Assembly (NCBI GenBank): GCA_963841425.1
Contig: CAWJCL010000003.1
Span: 186,001 to 250,000, forward strand
Source: DATEOR01 sp963841425
GTDB lineage: Bacteria; Actinomycetota; Thermoleophilia; Gaiellales; Gaiellaceae
Direction: 5' to 3'
Length of the DNA: 64,000 bases
Shown: positions 1-7,497 of the stretch, in pieces
How the letters are laid out: each line of letters opens with the position of its first letter
How positions within the stretch are numbered: position 1 is the first letter of the stretch
Position numbers and translations under genes: made by a program
Notes under the pieces: generated by a model
The model's database searches: none
What the model was told of the DNA's origin: nothing
Seen by the model: only the letters and a program-made list of their open reading frames with translations

Positions 1-245
1 CAACCCATCGTCACGATCACGTCGGCCCATTCGGCGTCCGCCTGGTCGAGCTCGTGGGGCACGCGGCTCTCGAGGTCGACGCCCAGCTCGCTCATGGCTG
101 CAACGACCTCGGGATGCACGTGGGCCGCCGGCGCCGTCCCGGCCGAGCGAGCCTCGTGGCGCCCCTCGGCGATTCCGGTGAAGAGCGCCTCTGCCATTTG
201 CGAGCGGCCGGCGTTCTGGACGCAGACGAAGAGGACTCGGCTCAT
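1..245 (-). CDS. arsC: Arsenate reductase, LMW-phosphatase fold (partial, runs off window)
   Basis: Only the N-terminal 81 codons are present; the gene continues past base 1. The translation begins MSRVLFVCVQNAGRSQMAEA, which contains the C-x5-R phosphate loop (CVQNAGR) of low-molecular-weight tyrosine phosphatase and thioredoxin-linked ArsC proteins. The family reduces arsenate to arsenite in the cytoplasm, and the ars operon context supports that role. The ATG overlaps the stop of the upstream channel gene as ATGA, so translation is probably coupled. The resolving cysteines would lie outside the window, so the thiol partner (thioredoxin or mycothiol/mycoredoxin) cannot be decided. Confidence 0.88.
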   Translation of the reverse strand, partial: MSRVLFVCVQNAGRSQMAEALFTGIAEGRHEARSAGTAPAAHVHPEVVAAMSELGVDLESRVPHELDQADAEWADVIVTMG

Positions 246-907
246 GGCGGCTTCGGCTCTCCTCGGACGAATTGGTACGCGAGTCCGCCCAGCGAAGCCC
301 CAAGGAGGGGCGCGACCACGTAGAGCCACAGGGCGTGAAAGTTTCCGGAGGCGATGGCGGGACCGATCGAGCGCATCGGATTCATGGAAGCGCCCGAGAT
401 CGGCCCGCCGAACATGGCGTCGAGGGCAATCGTCCCGCCGATCGCGATTGCGGCCGCTTCGCCGATCGCTCTCGTGTCGGTCGCGACGGCGAGGATCACG
501 AACATCAGAAAAGCGGTCATCACCAGCTCGAAGAAGAATGATTGCGCCTGCGAGCCGGCGGGAAGCGTGGCGCCTACGTCTGCGACGTCCCCGAGCGAGG
601 CCCGCAACAGGAGAGCGGCGGCGATGGCGCCCGAAAGCTGAGCAGACCAGTAGCCGGCGGCGCGCGGCCAGGGGAAATGCCGCGTGAGAGCAAAGGCGAA
701 CGTGACCGCCCCGTTGAAATGCGCGCCCGAGATGTGCCCGACGGCATAGATCATCACCATGATCACCAGGCCGAAGGTGATGGCGACCCCTACGTGCCCG
801 AGCGCCTCCGTCTTTGCGTCGACCATGACCGCGCCTGCCCCTGCGAAGACGAGCGCGAAGGTCCCGACCGCCTCGGCGGCGAGGACGCGTGCGGTCGCGA
901 GCGCCAT
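242..907 (-). CDS. MIP-family channel (aquaporin/glyceroporin) in ars operon, variant NPA boxes
   Basis: This 221-residue membrane protein has the six-helix aquaporin layout. The first half-helix reads GAHFNGAVTF (NGA at about residues 65-67) and the second ISGASMNPMRS (NPM at about 176-178), so neither canonical NPA motif is intact. MIP channels in ars operons (AqpS type) are known to let arsenite or methylated arsenicals out of the cell, and the position between an ArsN-like gene and arsC fits that role. The start ATG shares one base with the upstream stop (TGATG), and the end overlaps arsC by 4 bp. Substrate is inferred from context only. Confidence 0.88.
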   Translation of the reverse strand: MALATARVLAAEAVGTFALVFAGAGAVMVDAKTEALGHVGVAITFGLVIMVMIYAVGHISGAHFNGAVTFAFALTRHFPWPRAAGYWSAQLSGAIAAALLLRASLGDVADVGATLPAGSQAQSFFFELVMTAFLMFVILAVATDTRAIGEAAAIAIGGTIALDAMFGGPISGASMNPMRSIGPAIASGNFHALWLYVVAPLLGASLGGLAYQFVRGEPKPP

Positions 908-1413
908 CAGACGATCGTCTCGCTCCGGCGCTCGAGGAGCAGAACGTCCCGCCACACGCCGTCGAGCTTCCCCAGCCGCTTGTGTGTCCCGACCGTCGCA
1001 AAGCCGACCGCTTCGTGCAGGCGGACGCTCTCCTCGTTCTCGGGGAACATGCCGGCTTCGATCGTCCAGATGCCGGCGGCTTCGGTGGAGGCGATCAGCG
1101 CTTCGAGCAGGAGCCGGCCGACGCCCTGGCCACGGGCGCTCGTCGCGACATAGACGCTGTCCTCGACCACTCCCTGATAGCAGCAGCGACCGGAGACGGG
1201 GCCGACCGCAGCCCATCCCACGACCTCGCCGTCCCGATGGGCGACGAAGCGATGCTCGGCGAGATGGGACGAGTCCCACTCCTCCCAGGCCGGTACGTCC
1301 GTCTCGAAGGTCGCGTTTCTCGTCGCGATCCCCTCCTCGTACACGCGCGCGACTCCGGGCCAGTGCTCGGGCCGCAGGGCTTCGATCGTCGTCGGCGCCG
1401 ACTCGACGGCCAT
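907..1413 (-). CDS. GNAT N-acetyltransferase, ArsN-like
   Basis: This 168-residue protein is a single GNAT domain. It carries the acetyl-CoA binding loop ARGQGVGRLLLEALI near residue 100 and the phosphinothricin-acetyltransferase-like opening EALRPEHWPGVARVYEEGI. PAT-like GNATs in ars operons (ArsN1) acetylate the organoarsenical antibiotic arsinothricin. The position directly after arsM, with a TGATG overlap at each end, supports that role. Activity on phosphinothricin or another amine cannot be excluded from sequence alone. Confidence 0.82.
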   Translation of the reverse strand: MAVESAPTTIEALRPEHWPGVARVYEEGIATRNATFETDVPAWEEWDSSHLAEHRFVAHRDGEVVGWAAVGPVSGRCCYQGVVEDSVYVATSARGQGVGRLLLEALIASTEAAGIWTIEAGMFPENEESVRLHEAVGFATVGTHKRLGKLDGVWRDVLLLERRSETIV

Positions 1414-2225
1414 CAGCAGCAGCCCGCGCGCTCGGCGGGTTGCACGACGGGCAGGCCTTTCGCCGCGGGGTTCTTCGTCTTCACCGCCTTGACGATCGCG
1501 CCGTGGATGCCGTCGGCGACCTCGTGTGTGAACCCGACCGAGATGTCCTCGAACCCCACCGCCTGGAGGCCGACCTCGTATTCGGACTTCGAGAGCGCGC
1601 CCGCGATGCAACCGACGTAGGAGCCACGCTCCGCCTGCTCCTCCTCCGTGAGCCGGTCCTCGGCGACGATGTCGGAGATGCCGAGCCGGCCGCCCGGCTT
1701 GAGCACGCGTGAGATCTCGAGCAGGACCTCGGCCTTGTCGGTCGAGAGGTTGACGACGCAGTTGGAGATGACGACGTCGACGGAGTCGGCGGGCAGCGGG
1801 ATCTGCTCGATCAGGCCCTTGAGGAAGACGGCGTTCCGGATCCCCGCGTCTGCAGCGTTCTTGCGCGCGAGCGCGAGCATCTCGTCGGTCATGTCGAGCC
1901 CGTACGCGAGTCCGCTCGGCCCGACCCGCTTCGCCGAGAGGATGACATCGATTCCTCCGCCGGAGCCGAGGTCCAGGACGGTTTCGCCCTCCCTGAGCTC
2001 GGCGACCGCCGTCGGATTGCCGCAGCCGAGCGAAGCAACTGCGGCAGCGTCGGGAAGCTCGTCGCGCTGCTCGATTGTGTAGAGCGACGTGCCGAAGTCC
2101 TCGCTCGCGTCGCCCTCGCAGCAGGCGCCGCTTCCGCAGCCGCACCCGGATCCTTCGGCCACGGAGACCGCGGCCTCGGCGTATTTGCGCCGTACCTCGT
2201 CTCGCACCGAGTCGGACGTGGTCAT
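1413..2225 (-). CDS. arsM: Arsenite S-adenosylmethionine methyltransferase
   Basis: This 270-residue enzyme has the SAM-binding motif VLDLGSGGGIDVILSA at about residues 83-98. It also has the three conserved ArsM cysteines: C68 in SLGCGNP, C156 in SNCVVNLS and C206 in VGCIAGAL. The family methylates As(III) to mono-, di- and trimethyl species in the cytoplasm. An extra Cys-rich patch (CGCGSGACC, residues 28-36) and a terminal CC could help bind arsenite. The ATG overlaps the arsR stop (ATGA), and the gene sits second in the arsRM-GNAT-MIP-arsC operon, so ArsR should control it. Confidence 0.93.
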   Translation of the reverse strand: MTTSDSVRDEVRRKYAEAAVSVAEGSGCGCGSGACCEGDASEDFGTSLYTIEQRDELPDAAAVASLGCGNPTAVAELREGETVLDLGSGGGIDVILSAKRVGPSGLAYGLDMTDEMLALARKNAADAGIRNAVFLKGLIEQIPLPADSVDVVISNCVVNLSTDKAEVLLEISRVLKPGGRLGISDIVAEDRLTEEEQAERGSYVGCIAGALSKSEYEVGLQAVGFEDISVGFTHEVADGIHGAIVKAVKTKNPAAKGLPVVQPAERAGCC

Positions 2226-2575
2226 CGAAGAGCCTCCTCTCCGTCGCGAGTCAGGTCGACGAGCCCGGCGAGGCGCGTGCTCGCCTCGGGGGTGAGTGAG
2301 AAGTACGCCCACTTGCCGTGCTGCTCACGCTCGAGCAGGCCGGCGTCCACCAGTCGCTTCAGGTGATGGGAAACGGTCGGTTGCGAAAGACCGAGCGGCT
2401 CGATCAGGTGGCACGCACAGACCGGTTCGTCGCTCGTCGCGACGAAATTGACGATGCGCACCCGGGCGGGGTCGGCGAGCGCAGCGAAGAGCGCAGCGCT
2501 CGCCTCCGCCTCTTCGTCGGTGAGCGTCCGCGCCCCGAGCGGGGCACAGCAGGCGATCACGGTCACGTCATGCAT
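2222..2575 (-). CDS. arsR: ArsR/SmtB-family arsenic-responsive repressor
   Basis: This 117-residue winged-helix protein is the first gene of the ars operon. The recognition helix region reads LSQPTVSHHLKRLVDAGLLERE. Candidate As(III) ligands are the CACHL motif ahead of the DNA-reading helices, which replaces the usual ELCVCDL, and an N-terminal Cys pair (IACCAPL). Family members repress their own operon and release DNA when arsenite binds. A tandem repeat immediately upstream of the start is the likely operator. Start at the ATG of MHDVTVI. Confidence 0.92.
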   Translation of the reverse strand: MHDVTVIACCAPLGARTLTDEEAEASAALFAALADPARVRIVNFVATSDEPVCACHLIEPLGLSQPTVSHHLKRLVDAGLLEREQHGKWAYFSLTPEASTRLAGLVDLTRDGEEALR

Positions 2576-2617
2576 CGATGGGCATCAATATATCGAGCGG
2601 CATCGATATGTCAAGCG
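2572..2617 (-). promoter_or_regulatory. Candidate ArsR operator: tandem 18-bp repeats before arsR
   Basis: Two adjacent 18-mers, GCATCAATATATCGAGCG (2582-2599) and GCATCGATATGTCAAGCG (2600-2617), agree at 15 of 18 positions. A third partial copy, GCATCGAT, begins at 2572 and overlaps the arsR start codon. The AT-rich ATCGATAT-like core resembles ArsR-family boxes. The location just upstream of arsR fits autorepression. Protein binding is inferred. Confidence 0.55.
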
Positions 2618-2640
2618 TGAGCCGGGCGACGATGAATGCA

Positions 2641-2907
2641 CTAGTCATCTCCTCCCTCCTTGCGCGCGCGGCGCGACGAGACTTCGTCGACCTCGCGCAA
2701 ATAGCGGTGCGCCGTATCGCGGCTGATGCCCGCTAGTCGCGCCATTTCGGCAACATTTAGGGCGACATTTGAACCGCGCGCGAGCAAGTCGCGAAGTTCG
2801 GCACGGATTTCACGCGACTTGGCCTCGATAAGGGCGCGGCGCTGCTTGTTCTCCCGGAGCCGTGAAGAGACGATCTCTCGTTCCGCTTCTTCGCGGGTGT
2901 CAGACAC
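2641..2907 (-). CDS. Small helix-turn-helix protein of unknown function
   Basis: This is an 88-residue charged protein with a GTG start. Residues about 1-45 form a basic amphipathic helix (SRLRENKQRRALIEAKSREI). Residues about 50-72 read ALNVAEMARLAGISRDTAHRYLREVD, a resolvase/MerR-like helix-turn-helix. It is probably a small DNA-binding protein, but no family function can be named. It stands alone between the ars operon (convergent with nothing, same strand upstream) and a 400-bp gap. Confidence 0.65.
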   Translation of the reverse strand: MSDTREEAEREIVSSRLRENKQRRALIEAKSREIRAELRDLLARGSNVALNVAEMARLAGISRDTAHRYLREVDEVSSRRARKEGGDD

Positions 2908-3245
2908 GCTGACACCTTACCCCTGAGAGTCCCGCCACGCTGTAACTCCGTCTTTGTGCCGCGTCGGCCCGCGCCCGCCGCGCAAGCTTGCTTCGTGCCA
3001 TCGTCGCTCGGCTGCTCGGGGAGCCTGCATGGGGGTTGGAAGATGGGCCGGTAGACCTATTGATGTCCTCGGGGGAAGCGAGTACGTTCAATGCTCTGCG
3101 GTGGCCTGAAGGCTGGGGAGCTCACCAGGTCGCCTCCTCTGCGGTCGGGCGTCGAGAGACGACCCCACTCGGCGTCCGATCGGCCCTCGCAGCTTCCCCG
3201 CGACCCGCCGATTTCCAGAGGCTCGGCTTGAGCGCGTGTTGCCTG
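2908..3245. other. Intergenic stretch without recognisable gene
   Basis: No open frame here has a plausible start, codon bias or ribosome binding site on either strand. GC content stays high. I see no tRNA, no long repeat and no insertion-sequence end. It probably carries the promoter of the small HTH gene on its left side. Confidence 0.5.
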
Positions 3246-3301
3246 GCTTAACGTCTGCTTAACCCGGCGCAACCAGGGCTTCACAGGCCCGTGGCTATAA
3301 C
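3246..3301 (+). promoter_or_regulatory. HtrA promoter with direct-repeat activator site
   Basis: GCTTAAC occurs at 3246-3252 and again at 3257-3263, an 11-bp period typical of OmpR/PhoB-type response-regulator boxes. A -10 element TATAAC follows at 3296-3301, only 6 nt before the ATG at 3308, so the transcript would be leaderless. No good -35 is present, consistent with activator dependence. Regulator identity is unknown. Confidence 0.45.
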
Positions 3302-3307
3302 CGACCC

Positions 3308-4468
3308 ATGGAATCCGGGTGGGCGAAGGCAGGCGCGCTCGTGGCAGCTGCTCTGCTCGGCGGTGCGGTCGCCGCCGGCATCGGCCAGACTGTGGACGGC
3401 GGCTCGACGACGACGGTCATCCGCGAAGTGCAGGGCGAGACGACCGAGCCGGCCGCGTTCCCGTCGAGCGGTGCCAAGAAGATTTCCGACATCTACGACT
3501 CGGCAAAGCACGGCGTCGTCCAGGTGACCTCGACGTCGGTCGTCTCGGACAACTTCTTCGGAGCGCAGGAACAACAGGCCCAGGGCTCCGGCTTCGTCAT
3601 CGACAAGGACGGCCACGTGGTCACGAACTACCACGTCGTCGAGGGCGCCAAGAAAGTGCAGGTCAGCTTCTCGGACGAGGAGAAGAAGGACGCGACGGTC
3701 GTCGGCACCGATCCCTCGACCGACATCGCTGTCCTGAAGATCCAGGGCGCATGGGCCCGCTCGCTCACGCCGCTCAATCTCGGGAGCTCGAGCGCCGTCA
3801 AGGTCGGGGACGCCGTCGTCGCCATCGGCAATCCCTTCGGACTCGAGCGGACGGTCACCGCCGGTATCGTCAGCGCGCTGCAGCGGCGGATCCAGGCGCC
3901 GAACGGCTTCCAGATCGACCAGGCCATCCAGACCGACGCAGCGATCAACCACGGCAACTCCGGCGGCCCGCTTTTGAACGCGAACGGCGACGTGATCGGC
4001 GTGAACGCGCAGATCGAGAGCGAGTCCGGCGGCAACGTCGGCATCGGCTTCGCCATCCCGATCGACACCGTCAAGGACGTGGCGGGCCAGTTGATCAAGA
4101 ACGGCAAGGTCGAGCACGCATACCTCGGGGTCGACATCGCGACCATCAGCTCGGACCTCGCCGACAACTTCCGTGTGCCCGTCGACAAGGGCGTCCTCGT
4201 CCAGCACGTTCGCGAGGGCAGCCCGGCCGCGGATGCGGGCCTCAGGGGCGGCAGCGTGCAGATCGTCCTCGCCGGCACCACGTACTGGCTCGGCGGAGAT
4301 GTGATCACGAAGGCAGACGGGCAACCCCTGGAAACCAGTGATCAGCTGGCATCCGTAGTGACTTCGAAGCAGCCAGGCGATTCCCTCGACCTCGAGGTGC
4401 ATCGCGGACAGGAGACTTTGAGCGTAACTGTTGAGCTTGGGCGCCAACCGAGCACCCCAGTCGGATAA
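3308..4468 (+). CDS. HtrA/DegP-like membrane-anchored serine protease with PDZ domain
   Basis: This 386-residue S1C protease begins with an uncleaved-looking membrane anchor (residues about 7-25), followed by a trypsin-like domain. The triad is H109 (TNYHVVEG), D139 (STDIAVLK) and S218 (GNSGGPLL). A PDZ domain fills residues about 265-380. The family degrades misfolded envelope proteins outside the membrane. The promoter carries direct repeats suggesting two-component control, and a strong terminator follows. The gene is monocistronic. Confidence 0.93.
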   Translation: MESGWAKAGALVAAALLGGAVAAGIGQTVDGGSTTTVIREVQGETTEPAAFPSSGAKKISDIYDSAKHGVVQVTSTSVVSDNFFGAQEQQAQGSGFVIDKDGHVVTNYHVVEGAKKVQVSFSDEEKKDATVVGTDPSTDIAVLKIQGAWARSLTPLNLGSSSAVKVGDAVVAIGNPFGLERTVTAGIVSALQRRIQAPNGFQIDQAIQTDAAINHGNSGGPLLNANGDVIGVNAQIESESGGNVGIGFAIPIDTVKDVAGQLIKNGKVEHAYLGVDIATISSDLADNFRVPVDKGVLVQHVREGSPAADAGLRGGSVQIVLAGTTYWLGGDVITKADGQPLETSDQLASVVTSKQPGDSLDLEVHRGQETLSVTVELGRQPSTPVG

Positions 4469-4542
4469 CGGCGCCCTTGGCCCCTTACCCCAAGGGGCAC
4501 GCTTCCGGAAGCCGCATCGCCAGCTTGGCTCCCGGAAGTACC

Positions 4543-4585
4543 GGTCGGAGGCCCGCCCGCCTGCCCGGGCCTCCGACCTTTTTAT
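4543..4585 (+). terminator. Rho-independent terminator after HtrA-like gene
   Basis: A perfect 13-bp stem (GGTCGGAGGCCCG at 4543-4555 pairing with 4566-4578) with a 10-nt loop is followed directly by TTTTTATT. It ends the protease transcript. Confidence 0.85.
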
Positions 4586-4619
4586 TGAGTCCCGACCGGG
4601 GTAAGCGCTTGAGCCGGTC

Positions 4620-4676
4620 GCGCGTCCTGGACGCGCCATGCTGCATCCTCAGTCGGATCCGTATCCTCCGGATACG
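4620..4676. repeat. Two short perfect palindromes in the leader of the YbdK-like gene
   Basis: GCGCGTCC-T-GGACGCGC lies at 4620-4636 and CGTATCC-TCC-GGATACG at 4660-4676. They sit 90-150 bp before the GTG start at 4768. Either could be an operator or a leader hairpin. No T-run follows, so termination is unlikely. Confidence 0.4.
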
Positions 4677-4767
4677 AGCGCACCCTGCGTCCTTGCCCAG
4701 TGCGCGTCAGCACCCGCTTGCGGGGAAGCATCGCCGGAGTCGGGAACTCATTTTCTAAAGTCCACGC

Positions 4768-5790
4768 GTGATTCCCCACTCATTCGGTTCGTCGGCGCCC
4801 TTTTCCGTCGGGATCGAGGAGGAGCTCTTCTGCCTCGACGCCGAAACGCTCGCGCCGCGGCCGTTTCCGCGCGAGGCACTCGACGGCGCGCGGCTGAAGG
4901 AGGAGCTCTTCGCCTCCGTCGTCGAGCTGAATACCGATGTCCACCGGACCGCTGCGGAGGCGGTCGAGCAGCTTGCGGCGCTCCGCGCTCGCGCGAAGGA
5001 GGCGGCGGGAGAGGCCGGTCTCGTCCTCGCCGCGGCGGGCACCTGGCCGACCGCGGTGCCGGAGGAGCAGCCCGTCGGCGAGAGCCCGGCGTACAAGAAG
5101 TTCGTCGACTATGCGGGGCCGTCCGCGCGGCGACAGTACGTATCCGGCCTTCACGTGCACGTGGGCATGGAGAGCCCCGAGGCATGCATGGCGGCGCTCG
5201 AGGCGGTCCTACCGTGGCTACCGCTCGTGCTCGCGCTCTCCGCCAACTCGCCGTACGTCGCGGGGGAGGACACCGGCCTGCGCTCGGCCCGTGCCGAGAT
5301 CCTCGCGCTCCTGCCGCGCAGCGCCGCCCCGCCGGCCTTCGCCGGCTACGAGGACTGGGAGCGCTTCGTGGAGCGTCTCGTCGATCTCGGCCTCGCCGAC
5401 GAGATCACCCGCGTCTGGTGGGACGCGCGTCCGCATCCGCGCTTCGGGACGCTCGAGGTCCGGATCGCCGACCAGCCGACACGGCTCGAGACGACCGGGG
5501 CGCTCGCGGCCCTCCTGCAGGCGATGGCCTCCCGGCTCGAGGCGGACGGGCCGGCCGATCGAGGCCTCTACGCGCAGAACCGCTGGGCCGCCCTCCGATT
5601 CGGGCACGAGGCGGAGCTCGTCCATCCGGACGGTTCGAGGCTCGTGCCGGTGCCCGGGCTCCTGGGCGAGCTGGCGAAGCGTGTCGGCAGCGAGGTCGCG
5701 GGCGTCTCCGACCAGGCCCGAGAGCAGCTGGACGTCGGCCGCGCAGACGGGCTCGAGCCCCTGTGCCGTCGCCTCGTCGAGCTCACGTAG
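4768..5790 (+). CDS. Carboxylate-amine ligase, YbdK/glutamate-cysteine ligase 2 family
   Basis: This 340-residue protein carries the GCS2 signature FSVGIEEELFCLD at residues 12-24, plus GLHVHVGM and NSPYVAGEDTGLRSARAEI. It matches ATP-dependent carboxylate-amine ligases related to glutamate-cysteine ligase (YbdK, EgtA). Those enzymes form a gamma-glutamyl or similar amide bond in the cytoplasm. Which substrate pair it uses is not visible; ergothioneine-type EgtA activity is possible but no other egt genes are nearby. A GTG start is used. The HMA gene begins 9 bp after its stop. Confidence 0.85.
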   Translation: MIPHSFGSSAPFSVGIEEELFCLDAETLAPRPFPREALDGARLKEELFASVVELNTDVHRTAAEAVEQLAALRARAKEAAGEAGLVLAAAGTWPTAVPEEQPVGESPAYKKFVDYAGPSARRQYVSGLHVHVGMESPEACMAALEAVLPWLPLVLALSANSPYVAGEDTGLRSARAEILALLPRSAAPPAFAGYEDWERFVERLVDLGLADEITRVWWDARPHPRFGTLEVRIADQPTRLETTGALAALLQAMASRLEADGPADRGLYAQNRWAALRFGHEAELVHPDGSRLVPVPGLLGELAKRVGSEVAGVSDQAREQLDVGRADGLEPLCRRLVELT

Positions 5791-5799
5791 GATCGAAGC

Positions 5800-6021
5800 G
5801 TGGCCGTGCAGACCGACACGATCCAGGTGACGGGGGTGCGCTGCGAGCGCTGCGTCATGCGGCTCGGCGCCTCCCTCGAGGGCCTCGACGGTCTCGAGGC
5901 CGCGAACGCGAACCTGATGGGCCAGGTGACCTTCGCCTGGGACGACGAGCGACTCGCCAGGACGGACATCCTCGAGGCACTCGCCCGCGGCGGCTTCACC
6001 CCGGTCGCCGCCCCGGAATAG
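5800..6021 (+). CDS. Heavy-metal-associated (HMA) domain protein, copper-chaperone-like
   Basis: This 73-residue protein is one ferredoxin-like HMA domain with the metal-binding motif GVRCERCVMRL (CxxC near residues 14-17). Such proteins bind Cu(I) or related soft metals and pass them to P-type ATPases. No ATPase is present in the window. A GTG start follows the ligase by 9 bp, so the two are probably cotranscribed. The SigR-type promoter of the next gene overlaps its stop codon. Confidence 0.8.
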   Translation: MAVQTDTIQVTGVRCERCVMRLGASLEGLDGLEAANANLMGQVTFAWDDERLARTDILEALARGGFTPVAAPE

Positions 6022-6040
6022 CGGGGATTTTGCGTTCGTT
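6015..6040 (+). promoter_or_regulatory. SigR-type (ECF12) promoter, autoregulatory
   Basis: GGAAT at 6015-6019 and GTT at 6038-6040 are separated by exactly 18 nt, matching the established GGAAT-N18-GTT consensus of actinobacterial SigR/SigH sigma factors. It lies 22 nt before the sigR start, so the sigma factor should drive its own operon under thiol-oxidative stress. Confidence 0.7.
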
Positions 6041-6061
6041 GAACTGTTACTGTCCGGGCCG

Positions 6062-6649
6062 ATGAGCGAAGTCCAGCCCGAGACCGATGCACGCGGCATC
6101 GCGGAGGACGCGCGTGCGCGCGTGCGGTTCGAAGAGGAGGTTCTGGAGTTGGCGGATCAGGTCTATCGCGTCGCCCGGCGGCTCGTGTCGACGCGCGAAG
6201 AGGCCGAGGATCTCGTCCAGGAGACCTACGCCCGCGCCTTCCGCAGCCGGCGCTCGTACACCCCCGGCACGAATCTCCGCGCCTGGCTCTTCCGGATCCT
6301 CACGAACCTGAACATCGACCGGGGCCGCCGCGAGCAGCGCTCGCCGTCCACGCAGCCCCTCGAGGAAGGCGACTACTTCCTCTACAACCGGCTCGAGGCC
6401 GACGGCGGCTCGGACGACGAGGCGCGGATCGTCGAGCGCCTCTCCCAGGACGAGATCGTGCAGGCTCTCTCCGAGGTGCCGCACGACTTCCGTGACGTCA
6501 TCGTTCTCGTGGACATCGGCGACTTCACCTACCAGGACGCGGCGCAGATCCTCGACATCCCGATCGGGACGGTCATGTCCCGGCTGCACCGCGGGAGAAG
6601 GATTCTCAAGAAGGAGCTCGCAGAAGCTAGTGTGGGGGACGGCGGCTGA
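6062..6649 (+). CDS. sigR: ECF sigma factor SigR/SigH type
   Basis: This 195-residue sigma factor has region 2 (LADQVYRVARRLVSTREEAEDLVQET followed by TNLRAWLFRILTNLNID) and region 4 (LSEVPHDFRDVIVLVDIGDFTYQDAAQIL...GTVMSRLHRGRR). These match the ECF12 group that handles disulfide stress in Actinobacteria. The next gene, overlapping as TGATG, encodes its zinc anti-sigma factor, which confirms the assignment. A matching SigR promoter lies upstream. Confidence 0.92.
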   Translation: MSEVQPETDARGIAEDARARVRFEEEVLELADQVYRVARRLVSTREEAEDLVQETYARAFRSRRSYTPGTNLRAWLFRILTNLNIDRGRREQRSPSTQPLEEGDYFLYNRLEADGGSDDEARIVERLSQDEIVQALSEVPHDFRDVIVLVDIGDFTYQDAAQILDIPIGTVMSRLHRGRRILKKELAEASVGDGG

Positions 6650-6888
6650 TGGTCTACATGGGCTCCGATCCATGCGCGAAGTGCGAGGAGATGCTCCAGC
6701 CCTTCCTCGACCGTGAGCTCTCCGAGGACGAGTACGCGATCGCCGAGGCCCACCTCGACGAGTGCGGCTACTGCCGCAAGCGCTACAAGTTCGAGGAGAC
6801 GCTCAGGCGCTACGTGCGCCAGGCAGTCGCCGAGGAGATGCCGCCGGAGCTGAAGCAGAAGCTCGCGGCGCTGCGAACGCCGCTCTGA
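6649..6888 (+). CDS. rsrA: Zinc-binding redox anti-sigma factor RsrA
   Basis: This 79-residue protein carries the ZAS signature HxxxCxxC as AHLDECGYCRKRY (residues about 35-47) and an upstream SDPCAKCEEML cysteine pair. RsrA holds SigR inactive when reduced; disulfide stress oxidises the cysteines, expels zinc and frees the sigma factor. Its ATG shares one base with the sigR stop, giving balanced synthesis. Confidence 0.92.
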   Translation: MVYMGSDPCAKCEEMLQPFLDRELSEDEYAIAEAHLDECGYCRKRYKFEETLRRYVRQAVAEEMPPELKQKLAALRTPL

Positions 6889-6903
6889 GCGGTACTGCTC
6901 GGC

Positions 6904-6935
6904 TTGACAAATTTGTAATAGAGCCCTGGTACAAA
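6904..6935 (+). promoter_or_regulatory. Possible promoter of second ECF sigma operon
   Basis: A consensus -35 TTGACA lies at 6904-6909, and TACAAA at 6930-6935 could serve as the -10, with a long 20-nt spacer. The ATG is at 6943, so the mRNA would again be nearly leaderless. The spacer makes this tentative. Confidence 0.3.
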
Positions 6936-6942
6936 CGGGCCC

Positions 6943-7497
6943 ATGGTTCCGAAGCACGACTTCGCTTCGACGCTCGAGGCGGCGCAGACGGGCGCCGAGT
7001 GGGCCCTGGGCGACCTCTACCGTGGCCTGCAGCCGTCCCTGCTCCGCTACCTGGTTTCTCAGGATCCCGCCGAGGGCGAGGATCTGGCTTCGGACGTCTG
7101 GCTCGACATCGGCCGCGGCATTCGCACCTTCGAAGGGGACGAGGGCGCATTCCGCAGCTGGGCATTCACGATCGCCCGACGGCGACTAATCGACCTCCGG
7201 CGAAAGAGAGCCCGGCGACGCACTCAGCCCGCTCACCCGGCGCATTTTCTGTCCCAACCGGAGCCCACCGAGCCCCTGCAGGCCGTCGAAGGAGGAGACG
7301 CCCTCTCGAGTCTGGCTCTTCTACCGGCTGACTGGGCCGAGGTCGTGCTGCTGCGGGTCGTCGCAGGGCTGGATTCGAACGCGGTGGCCGCGGTCACGGG
7401 GAAGACACCGGGGAACGTCCGGCTCATCCAAAAACGAGCCCTGGAGCGGCTCGCCGCGCTTCTGCCCGTTGAGGACGAAAGCGCTGTAACGCAATGA
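6943..7497 (+). CDS. ECF-family RNA polymerase sigma factor
   Basis: This 184-residue protein has sigma region 2 (ALGDLYRGLQPSLLRYLV...EDLASDVWLDIGRGI...FRSWAFTIARRRLID) and a region 4 helix-turn-helix (LPADWAEVVLLRVVAGLDSNAVAAV...VRLIQKRAL). It is distinct from SigR. Its stop overlaps the next gene, a single-pass membrane protein probably serving as its regulator. The signal sensed is unknown. Confidence 0.85.
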   Translation: MVPKHDFASTLEAAQTGAEWALGDLYRGLQPSLLRYLVSQDPAEGEDLASDVWLDIGRGIRTFEGDEGAFRSWAFTIARRRLIDLRRKRARRRTQPAHPAHFLSQPEPTEPLQAVEGGDALSSLALLPADWAEVVLLRVVAGLDSNAVAAVTGKTPGNVRLIQKRALERLAALLPVEDESAVTQ

